DNA of 21,589 bases from JAMBLL01 sp964460075. GTDB taxonomy: Bacteria; Actinomycetota; Acidimicrobiia; Spongiisociales; UBA5794. The DNA is taken from the NCBI GenBank assembly GCA_964460075.1, contig CAYWPC010000032.1, positions 1-21,589 of the forward strand, written 5' to 3'. The position numbers and the translations under genes were made by a program. The notes below the pieces were generated by a model. The model did no database searches. It was not told the DNA's origin and saw only the letters and a program-made list of their open reading frames with translations. The number at the start of each line of letters is the position of its first letter. Within the stretch, counting starts at the first letter, position 1. This document shows, piece by piece, positions 1 to 7,807 of this stretch.

Positions 1-636
1 GTGTCGACGTTCTACTTCGGCAACCCCGGTGATCTGCCATTCATGGGGGACTGGAACGGTGACGGTGTCGAAACGCCTGGTCTGTATCGCCAGTCAGACG
101 GCTTCGTGTATCTGCGCAACACCAATACCCAGGGCAACGCGGACCGCGAGTTCTTCTTCGGCAACCCAGGGGACGTTCCCTTGGCAGGCGACTTCAACGG
201 AGACGGGCACGACACGGTCTCGATTTGGCGGCCATCGGAGGCACGCATCTACGTGATCAACGACCTCGGTGTCGACGGTGGAGGGTTAGGCGCAGCAGAG
301 TTCAGCTACCTGTTCGGTAGCCCAGGGGACACCCCGTTCGTCGGCGACTTCGACGGTGACGGCGTCGACACGGTCGGGCTGTATCGACCCTCTGACGGGT
401 TCGTGTACTTCAGGAACTCGTTGACGGCAGGGGAGGCGGACCTGTCGTTCTTCTACGGGCTCCCAGGCGACCAGATCCTTGTGGGGGACTGGGACGGCGA
501 CGGTGACGACACGATTGCGGTGTATCGCCCCTCGGTCGGTCGGGTGTATGTGAGCCTCTTGAACACGAACAGCCCAGCGGATTGGAACGGCTACGTCGGG
601 TCGTATCCGTACGTGCTCGCCGCGGGCAGAGGCTAG
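1..636 (+). CDS. Secreted repeat protein (FG-GAP/VCBS-like repeats), 3' part only
   Basis: The frame is open from the first base, so the gene very probably begins outside the window; the GTG at base 1 is likely coincidental. The visible 211 residues are about four tandem repeats of roughly 48-55 residues. Each has an aromatic-G-x-P-G-D segment, then G-D-(W/F)-(N/D)-G-D-G-x-(D/E)-T, then (L/I)-(Y/W)-R-(P/Q)-S and a short V-Y strand. The Asp-rich loop resembles the calcium-binding loop of FG-GAP/VCBS and thrombospondin-3-like repeats, which suggests a secreted beta-rich domain. The repeats match those of the VanW-domain protein at 5193-6746 in order, including the V-I-N-x-L-G and G-L-G-A-A-E segments. 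After the last repeat the protein ends in a short A-A-G-R-G tail. Convergent with the glycosyltransferase gene, 19 bases away, with no obvious terminator between. Any catalytic domain would lie upstream and cannot be seen. Confidence 0.8.
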   Translation: MSTFYFGNPGDLPFMGDWNGDGVETPGLYRQSDGFVYLRNTNTQGNADREFFFGNPGDVPLAGDFNGDGHDTVSIWRPSEARIYVINDLGVDGGGLGAAEFSYLFGSPGDTPFVGDFDGDGVDTVGLYRPSDGFVYFRNSLTAGEADLSFFYGLPGDQILVGDWDGDGDDTIAVYRPSVGRVYVSLLNTNSPADWNGYVGSYPYVLAAGRG

Positions 637-655
637 CGGGTACCTGACACGGCAG

Positions 656-1678
656 TCACTCTGTTGGTAGGTCACGATCGCCGCGCCTTCCAGACGTCGT
701 CCGTGCCCGGTGGAGGGTTGCTGTCTGGGAACGCGGGTAGCGCCACTGCATTGCACGAAGAAGCTCGCGGTCACGGATGTGACGAAACGACCGGACCTGT
801 CTCCTGCGGTTTCGCCGCACCGCACGTCGCTCCGCAAAGCTGCGATACGACCGCAGCTTTGCGGCGGTGAGCGTCGATCGCTTCCTGATGGCATACAGCC
901 ACACGGCGATCTCGGTCGTGAGAATCACGGGGGCGAGCATGACCTTCGTGCTGAGCCTCAGATCGGTGCTCAGCATCTCGAGGCGGTTCCGCTCCAAGAG
1001 ATAGAACTTCTCTGGAGACATCGTGAGGACGTAATCGTGGAGCACAGGGGGAGTTGGGACGTAGGCGATCTCGTGGCCTGCAAGCCGCAACGCCCACGAC
1101 AGTTCCACATCCTCGTGATACAGAAAGCCTCCGGTGTACCAACCCCCGACGCTGTCGAACGCATCGAGCCTGACGACGAACGCTGTGCCCTGGACTCCTG
1201 GCACGGTGACCGGATCGACGCCAGCGCCTGTGAGGGGGTGGCCGAGGTGCCTGTTGAAGCCGAAACCGGTCTTGTGGATATCGAGGCCCTCAGCGTTGAG
1301 GGCATCACCGTCCCTCAAACCGAGTGTTGGGGACCCAGCAGCTACGTCTGGATGCCGGTCGAGGTAGTCCACGATCGGGGTGACCCAGTCGCCCGTTGAT
1401 ACGCAGTCGGCGTTCATGACCCCGAGATATGCCGTGTCCATGTTGGAACGAGCGATGTTTACCCCGGATGCATAGCCGCCGTTGTGGGGGGAGCGGATAG
1501 CGGTGACGTCCACAAGCTCGGAGGCAAGCGCCACCGCAGTCGCCCACGTCTCGTCCTGAGAGTGGTTGTCGACAACGATGATCGGTACATCGACAACAGA
1601 GCGAAGCGACCGCACACACGAATCGAGATTCTCCTCGTCGTTGTACCCGACGACCGCGACCGTCACACGAGGCGTCAT
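656..1678 (-). CDS. Family 2 glycosyltransferase (rhamnosyltransferase-like)
   Basis: This 340-residue protein opens with the GT-A fold signature of family 2 transferases: a V-A-V-V-G-Y-N strand (residues 7-13), V-V-D-N-H-S at 35-40 and N-G-G-Y-A-S-G at 66-72, as in WbbL-like rhamnosyltransferases. The metal/nucleotide site usually written D-x-D reads N-A-D at 89-91. The likely catalytic acidic pair is in H-E-D-V-E-L-S-W (188-195). A hydrophobic stretch at about 245-264 may anchor it to the membrane, and the C-terminal 70 residues are Arg-rich. The ATG overlaps the stop of the upstream glycosyltransferase by 4 bases (ATGA), so the two are probably translationally coupled. It should add a sugar from a nucleotide donor to a surface glycan or lipid-linked acceptor; the sugar cannot be read from the sequence. 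Confidence 0.88.
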   Translation of the reverse strand: MTPRVTVAVVGYNDEENLDSCVRSLRSVVDVPIIVVDNHSQDETWATAVALASELVDVTAIRSPHNGGYASGVNIARSNMDTAYLGVMNADCVSTGDWVTPIVDYLDRHPDVAAGSPTLGLRDGDALNAEGLDIHKTGFGFNRHLGHPLTGAGVDPVTVPGVQGTAFVVRLDAFDSVGGWYTGGFLYHEDVELSWALRLAGHEIAYVPTPPVLHDYVLTMSPEKFYLLERNRLEMLSTDLRLSTKVMLAPVILTTEIAVWLYAIRKRSTLTAAKLRSYRSFAERRAVRRNRRRQVRSFRHIRDRELLRAMQWRYPRSQTATLHRARTTSGRRGDRDLPTE

Positions 1679-2844
1679 CGCGTTCTATCTGAAAGCAGCG
1701 TCACGAACAGCGAAGCCGACAACAACTGCAGGCCGAACACTGCACCGGTTGCCGTGAACACCAGCGAACGGGTGGCTGTGAACTCCGGCCCACCCGCAGC
1801 GACCCACCCGATGATCGTCGTTGCTAGCCACACACCGCCGACGACGGTCAGCAGCCCACCGGTGATCGCTGCAATGGTGCGCACGGTTGGTGAGGTGATG
1901 GCAGCTACCGCTGACGAACTGCGGTACCCGAGATGCTGGCGGTACACGGCGCCTGCGATCCCGAACGTCATGAGCTGGAACCCTGCAAGGATCCCGAGGG
2001 CTGAAACGATGAACGTGTGGATGGCGAGCCCGAGATAGCCGGTCACGATCGGCCCACCCGAGAGGGCCACCGCTGCGATGAGAGAAACAGCGGACAGAAC
2101 CAGGCCAGGGAGACCGAAGAGGAGGAGCGGCCGATAGATGAGGACAAGACGCAGAATGCGGCCAAGGATCTTTGCGCCGTCACGCAGAGGGCTCAGTTTC
2201 TTGTCCCCGATGCGTGGCAGATATTCGATCGGCAGCACCGCAACCGACAGGGCGTGCTCCTTTGCTTTGATCCCGATCTCCACCTCGATATCGAAGCCGG
2301 ACGCCTCCGTTGCAAGGCTCTCCAAGACGCCGGAACTGAACCCGTACAAACCCGAGAGATGGTCGCCCGGTCCCAAGCCGTGCAGGGTGCGCAGCGTCGC
2401 CCCGAGAATCCTGTTCCCTACCCGGTTGAGATACGGCGTGTTCGAGTCGTCGATTTGGCGATCGGCCCGAACGAAGTCGTGATCCTCGAGCAGCTCGACC
2501 ATGTGTGGGATCGCAGACGCCGGATAGGTGGCGTCTGCGTCCATGACGATCACGTCGCCTCCGCTCGTCTTCCCGAGTCCGCTGCGCAATGCGCTCCCCT
2601 TTCCGCGGTTCTCGCCGTGAGAGACGACAACGCATCCGAGGTCGTGTGCGACCCTGGCTGTTGCGTCCTGGCTTCCGTCGTCTACGACGATGATCGTTGC
2701 TCCAGGCACCGATGCGCGAATGTCGGCAACGACGGTTGGGAGTGCCGCCTCCTCGTTGAGGGCAGGCAGAATCACCGATAGCGGCTCGTCCGCCCGCCCG
2801 TCAGCGTGGCTTGCGGGTGTTAGGTCTTTTCGATCTTGGGACAC
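1675..2844 (-). CDS. Family 2 glycosyltransferase with C-terminal membrane domain (polyprenyl-phosphate glycosyltransferase-like)
   Basis: The N-terminal 220 residues form a dolichol/polyprenyl-phosphate sugar synthase-like GT2 domain: S-V-I-L-P-A-L-N-E-E (23-32), V-V-D-D-G-S-Q-D (53-60), N-R-G-K-G-S-A-L (79-86) and the metal-binding D-A-D at 102-104. The C-terminal 150 residues contain about four hydrophobic helices (roughly 236-262, 268-296, 328-352 and 363-384), as in membrane-bound relatives that load sugars onto a lipid carrier. The start is GTG. No convincing ribosome binding site precedes it, and the stop of the SpoIID gene lies 22 bases upstream on the same strand, so it may be cotranscribed. 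It overlaps the next glycosyltransferase by 4 bases. Inferred role: making a polyprenyl-phosphate-linked sugar for envelope glycan assembly. Confidence 0.87.
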   Translation of the reverse strand: MSQDRKDLTPASHADGRADEPLSVILPALNEEAALPTVVADIRASVPGATIIVVDDGSQDATARVAHDLGCVVVSHGENRGKGSALRSGLGKTSGGDVIVMDADATYPASAIPHMVELLEDHDFVRADRQIDDSNTPYLNRVGNRILGATLRTLHGLGPGDHLSGLYGFSSGVLESLATEASGFDIEVEIGIKAKEHALSVAVLPIEYLPRIGDKKLSPLRDGAKILGRILRLVLIYRPLLLFGLPGLVLSAVSLIAAVALSGGPIVTGYLGLAIHTFIVSALGILAGFQLMTFGIAGAVYRQHLGYRSSSAVAAITSPTVRTIAAITGGLLTVVGGVWLATTIIGWVAAGGPEFTATRSLVFTATGAVFGLQLLSASLFVTLLSDRTR

Positions 2845-2866
2845 GTCGACACGATAACGGACGAGA

Positions 2867-5038
2867 TCATCCGCCCCAGTATCCAGCGATCGGGTTCATC
2901 CACGACTTGCCCAGCGTGAGGGTGATGTTCGCCGACTCCTGCGTGAAGGTGTCACGCAGATAGAACGTCGACGTCGACGGTCTGAACACGCCGAGGGTGT
3001 CGTGTTTGTCGTTGTCCCAGTCGCCCGCAATGATCTTGTCGCCAGGTGCGGTGCCCGTGTATTCGAATGTCACCGAGATCGTAGGATCGGTGATCGAGTC
3101 GGTGAGATACACCATCTTCGTTGACGGCCTGTACACCCCAACGGTGTCTTTTCCGTCGCCGTTCCAGTCGCCGGCAACCGGCACGTCACCGACTTCACCG
3201 AACTGAAGGTCGATGTCTGCAATACCTTGCGTGTTCGTGTTTCGTAGATAGAACCTGGCCTCTGAGGGTCGATAGATACCGACCGTGTCGACGCCGTCGC
3301 CGTTCCAGTCGCCACCGACGGGGATGTCGCCAGGTATGCCGTAATAGATGTCGACGTTCGCGTAGCCCTGCGTGTTCGTGTAGCGCAGGAACAGGAAACC
3401 GACACTCTTTCGATACAGCCCAACCGTTTCGATGCCGTCACCGTTCCAGTCGCCGATGAACGGGATGTCGTTCGGGTCACCGTAGTAGAACTCTTCGGTA
3501 CTGCCGTCGTGTGTCTGGAGCGTCCAGATGCCGGTGCTGGGATCTTGCACACCAACCGTTGAGGGGCCGGACGGCGGCGGTGGTGGCGGCGGCGGTGGCG
3601 GCGGTGTGCCCTGGCTAGGGGTTGCGAGACCTTGGAACAGGGTAAGACCGGTGATGTGGGGGGAGCGCAACCCATACCAAGACTGGATCATCGGCCCGTC
3701 GATCGGCTTCCCCTGGTACGAACTGACCGCGACGGCTGAGCCGTTCGACCGCACGCCGGAGATCGTGATCGACGAGGCCATGCCGCTCGCGTAGGTGGCG
3801 TTGACGCTGATCGAGTCGATACGCCCGAGGTTCAGCTTCGACTTGATCAGGTCCGTCGACTTCATGTAGGTCCACGAAATGTACGGGTTCCCCGTTGCAG
3901 GGTCCAGCGTGAACGGGTCCGGTGCAGCGCGCAGATACGGCACAGGCGTATCGCCTCGCACGTCTTCGTTGTTCTGCGTCGAGCCGCCATTGGACGAACC
4001 GAATTCGGCGAGGATCGGCACGCCGTTGTACAAGATGACTTCGTCATCCGTTGCTGCAGCAAGTGCGGTCCACAGGCCGGTCGTGACACCGGGGACCCTG
4101 CCTCTGTACGCCTGGTCGTTGACCTTGTCCGATGCCTGCTCGTCCGAGGAGTCATAGATCGTGCACCAGCACCACGAACGCCGCTGCACCGCTTGGAGGA
4201 ACGTCTCACCGGCCTGCATGCGGGACGCAGAGCGGGCCAGAGCGTATGTGCGTGCCGCAACGGCCTGGGCTTTGAGCGCCTCAGGTGCGAGGATCCCCCA
4301 CGATGCGGGCACCTCTCCGATGCCTCGAACGTATTCGTTCACACCAACTACTTGTGAGAGGTCGATGCCGCGGTTGTTGTCTGGACGTATGCGAAGCTCA
4401 CCGTATTCGTATGAGCACACATAGGGTGCTGAGCGGCTGCACGATGTCGCGTCTTCCGGCAACGATGGATTCGTCCCGTACTCCCAGTGACGGTTGAATT
4501 CGATGGCCACCGTTGGAATCGGCTCCCAGCCGTCCCACGCCACATCGAAGAAGCATCCACCTGGCGCAGACGGTGCCCCGCCGTCGAGCGCGAACGTACA
4601 CGTCGCCCCGTCCCCGTTGATGGTGATGGACGTGTTCGGTGGTACAGAGATCGTGTCGGTCATGCCGCTCGCTGTGCCACGGGTGATCGTCGTAGCGACC
4701 CCACCACCGACGATGGCGACGGGCCTGAGAACGATCTGAGTTGCTTCCTGTTCAAGCCCGACCCAGAGGGGCTCCGCCACAGGGTTCGGTGCGACGTTTG
4801 TGAGGTTCTGTCCTGGTGCGTCGTAGTAAAACTCAAGGATTTCGAGATATGTCTGGCCGGCAAGGGCCCGTCCGTACGCCCCGTACTGACTCATGCCGAT
4901 CGTATGCCCCCAGCCGGATCCGGCGATTTGGACCGAAGACACGTCGCTACCTGCGATTGCGGGTATTGCGGACGCGATGATGAGAGCGAACGAAGCTATG
5001 AGGAGACCGATTGAGCGTCGCACGTTCCTGCCCTTCAT
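2867..5038 (-). CDS. Secreted SpoIID/LytB-domain protein with C-terminal FG-GAP-like repeats
   Basis: The reading frame extends further upstream, but the chosen ATG gives a good signal peptide (basic start, hydrophobic 10-28, A-I-A-G near 27-30) and leaves room for the divergent VanW gene. The 723-residue product has an N-terminal G-W-G-H-T-I-G-M-S-Q-Y-G-A segment (42-54) and a SpoIID/LytB domain at about 220-390. This includes N-E-Y-V-R-G-I-G-E-V-P (234-244), whose E242 aligns with the catalytic Glu of SpoIID transglycosylases, then K-A-Q-A-V-A-A-R-T-Y-A (256-266) and the S-S-N-G-G-S-T loop (348-354). An uninterrupted run of 11 prolines (479-489) leads to about four and a half D-W-N-G-D-G-x-D-T repeats (495-723). 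SpoIID enzymes cleave peptidoglycan from which the peptides have been removed. In a non-sporulating actinobacterium this suggests wall remodelling or surface display. The gene is followed by two glycosyltransferase genes on the same strand. Confidence 0.9.
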   Translation of the reverse strand: MKGRNVRRSIGLLIASFALIIASAIPAIAGSDVSSVQIAGSGWGHTIGMSQYGAYGRALAGQTYLEILEFYYDAPGQNLTNVAPNPVAEPLWVGLEQEATQIVLRPVAIVGGGVATTITRGTASGMTDTISVPPNTSITINGDGATCTFALDGGAPSAPGGCFFDVAWDGWEPIPTVAIEFNRHWEYGTNPSLPEDATSCSRSAPYVCSYEYGELRIRPDNNRGIDLSQVVGVNEYVRGIGEVPASWGILAPEALKAQAVAARTYALARSASRMQAGETFLQAVQRRSWCWCTIYDSSDEQASDKVNDQAYRGRVPGVTTGLWTALAAATDDEVILYNGVPILAEFGSSNGGSTQNNEDVRGDTPVPYLRAAPDPFTLDPATGNPYISWTYMKSTDLIKSKLNLGRIDSISVNATYASGMASSITISGVRSNGSAVAVSSYQGKPIDGPMIQSWYGLRSPHITGLTLFQGLATPSQGTPPPPPPPPPPPSGPSTVGVQDPSTGIWTLQTHDGSTEEFYYGDPNDIPFIGDWNGDGIETVGLYRKSVGFLFLRYTNTQGYANVDIYYGIPGDIPVGGDWNGDGVDTVGIYRPSEARFYLRNTNTQGIADIDLQFGEVGDVPVAGDWNGDGKDTVGVYRPSTKMVYLTDSITDPTISVTFEYTGTAPGDKIIAGDWDNDKHDTLGVFRPSTSTFYLRDTFTQESANITLTLGKSWMNPIAGYWGG

Positions 5039-5192
5039 GTGGCCGATGCCCTTCGGCGTCGGTACCAATCTATAGCGACCACCAGATAAGTGGTGGTTTC
5101 GGCTTCGAACAGATATCGGCTCGAAATCGGCTTCGCAGGAGCAGTTTGTATGGACAGCGACGGTTACCATCGTCATCCATGGGGGAGACGAC
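5039..5192. promoter_or_regulatory. Divergent intergenic region between the SpoIID and VanW repeat-protein genes
   Basis: These 154 bases separate the two divergent start codons and must carry both promoters. A 7-base inverted repeat (ACCACCA at 5078-5084, TGGTGGT at 5091-5097, 6-base loop) sits near the middle and could be an operator. On the minus strand a TATAGA hexamer (plus 5069-5074) is a possible -10 element for the SpoIID gene, with no good -35 at the usual distance. On the plus strand a GGGGGAG ribosome binding site (5181-5187) precedes the VanW gene. Promoter assignment is tentative. Confidence 0.4.
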
Positions 5193-6746
5193 GTGAAAAA
5201 CATTCGGAAGATTCGGCTCGATGTGGCACGCCGAACGCTTGTGCGAGCCGTAGTGGCCGTCGTTGCAATGGCGACAGCCTTCTCGGTGCTCACCACCCCG
5301 GCCTTTGCCGCAGAGGTGGACCCGACCAGGGACTCGGTCGGCGTCGTCAACACAGGCCAGGGCTACTGGTACCTCAAGGATGCCGCGACAGGCAGGACGA
5401 CGTCGTTCTTCTACGGGAAGCCTGGCGATGTGCCGTTCACCGGCGACTGGGATTGCGACGGCGTCGATACGCCGGGCCTGTATCGACAGTCCGACGGCTA
5501 CGTGTACCTCAGGAACGACAATTCCCAAGGTGTTGCCGATGTTTCGTTCTTCTTCGGCAACCCAGGAGATGTGCCGCTCGCCGGAGACTTCAACGGAGAC
5601 GGATGCGACACCGTCTCGCTGTTTCGTCCTTCGAACGGCCGCTTCTACGTGATCAACACTCTCGGATCGGGTGACACAGGGCTGGGCGCAGCCGAAATCG
5701 ACTACGTGTTCGGTGACGCTCGCGACACGCCGCTTTCGGGTGATTGGGACGGCGACGGCATCGACACGTTCGGCATGCGACGTGCATCGGACGGCACCGT
5801 GTTCCTCCGTAACGAACATGGAGGCGGTCCTGCCGACGTCTCGTTCGTCTTCGGAGACACAGGGGATGATGTCATCACAGGTTCGTGGCAGGGAGGCGGC
5901 ACCCCCGACACCGTTGGCGTGTACAGGTCGTCGAACACGTCGTTCTATTTGAGAGACGTGAACGCTGCAGCATCCATTGGACGTACGAGCGTGTACGGAG
6001 CCCACGACTTCGTACCGATCTCCGGGCGGTTCGGCCACCTTCCAGGCATCGACGCGCCACCGGTCAACGAATCGCTGCTCGTGTCGTCGTTCACCACCTA
6101 TCACCCGGCAGGCCAGAGCCGCAACATCAACATCAACCTCATTGCGGACAAGATGGACGGCGCTGTGGTGCTCCCAGGGGAAGTGTTCAGCCTCAACGAC
6201 TACGTCGGGGAACGAAAAGAGGAGGACGGGTTCGTGCGAGCGGGCGCCATCATCGGTGGAAGGGTCGTGTGCTGCGCCAGCCCCATCAACGTGGGAGGCG
6301 GCTCGTCGCAGTTCGCAACGACGTTCTACAGCGCCATCTTCTTCGGTGGCTACGAGGACGTGTTCCACCGGCCCCACTCCCTCTACTTCTCACGGTACCC
6401 GGTCGTGCGTGAGGCAACGCTCGGTTTCCCAGGCCCGGACGTGAAGTTCCGAAACGACACCGCGTTCCCTGTCACGATCAAAACGGAGTACACGGACACG
6501 TCGATAACTGTGAAGCTCTACGGAGACAACGAAGGGCGAACGGTGACAACCCGAACCGAGGGGACGGTCTCACCGAGCTCGGGTGGCACGGCAACGGTGT
6601 ACCGCACCATCACGTATGCCAACGGGACGAGTACCACCCAGTCGTGGACCCACACGTACAGGGCGAAGATCAAGGACGTTGGGAGCACCAAGCCGCCACC
6701 GCCACCTCCAGACCCTCCGCCTCCACCACTCTGGAGTCCGGCGTAG
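5193..6746 (+). CDS. Secreted repeat protein with C-terminal VanW domain
   Basis: The GTG start is supported by GGGGGAG five bases upstream and by the signal peptide that follows (basic residues 2-18, hydrophobic 19-33, A-F-A-A at 37-40). Residues 46-280 hold about five FG-GAP-like repeats with D-W-D-C-D-G and D-F-N-G-D-G loops. The fourth loop is degenerate (S-W-Q-G-G-G), having lost its Asp ligands. Residues 293-425 are a VanW domain: T-T-Y-H-P (301-305), V-V-L-P-G-E-V-F-S-L-N (325-335), G-G-G-S-S-Q-F-A-T-T (368-377), R-P-H-S-L-Y-F-S-R-Y-P (393-403) and K-F-R-N-D-T (418-423). A beta-rich tail ends in a proline run (501-512) followed by only L-W-S-P-A. VanW is common in wall-associated proteins and its biochemical role is not settled. 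The stop codon lies inside a palindromic element at 6740-6777, so the C-terminus may be truncated. Confidence 0.9.
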   Translation: MKNIRKIRLDVARRTLVRAVVAVVAMATAFSVLTTPAFAAEVDPTRDSVGVVNTGQGYWYLKDAATGRTTSFFYGKPGDVPFTGDWDCDGVDTPGLYRQSDGYVYLRNDNSQGVADVSFFFGNPGDVPLAGDFNGDGCDTVSLFRPSNGRFYVINTLGSGDTGLGAAEIDYVFGDARDTPLSGDWDGDGIDTFGMRRASDGTVFLRNEHGGGPADVSFVFGDTGDDVITGSWQGGGTPDTVGVYRSSNTSFYLRDVNAAASIGRTSVYGAHDFVPISGRFGHLPGIDAPPVNESLLVSSFTTYHPAGQSRNININLIADKMDGAVVLPGEVFSLNDYVGERKEEDGFVRAGAIIGGRVVCCASPINVGGGSSQFATTFYSAIFFGGYEDVFHRPHSLYFSRYPVVREATLGFPGPDVKFRNDTAFPVTIKTEYTDTSITVKLYGDNEGRTVTTRTEGTVSPSSGGTATVYRTITYANGTSTTQSWTHTYRAKIKDVGSTKPPPPPPDPPPPPLWSPA

Positions 6747-6777
6747 AAACCCGCAACATAGTGCCGTTTTCTACGCC
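6740..6777. repeat. 38-base imperfect palindrome between convergent genes (possible terminator; relative of the 16754 element)
   Basis: The arms GGCGTAGAAA (6740-6749) and TTTCTACGCC (6768-6777) are perfectly complementary over 10 bases, and inner bases GCA/TGC also pair. The element lies between the convergent VanW and korB genes, where it could act as a bidirectional terminator. Aligned without gaps to 16757-16794 it shares 25 of 38 bases: the GCGTAG and CTACGC ends and the central CCGCAACAT are common to both. The VanW stop codon TAG (6744-6746) is part of the left arm. Confidence 0.7.
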
Positions 6778-6793
6778 AGAGCCCAGTGGGGGG

Positions 6794-7803
<1,010 letters not shown>

Positions 7804-7807
<4 letters not shown>

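Noticed and set aside
1..636. Tandem pattern considered as a DNA repeat or CRISPR-like array
   Set aside because: The period of about 150 bases reflects protein repeats with codon-level variation; there are no short identical repeats with unique spacers.
5039..5353. Upstream extension of the SpoIID reading frame
   Set aside because: The extra 105 residues are low in domain character and overlap the divergent VanW start; the ATG at 5038 gives a proper signal peptide.
5070..6377. A 435-codon minus-strand ORF opposite the VanW gene
   Set aside because: Antisense to a gene with signal peptide, repeats and VanW motifs; no independent coding signal.
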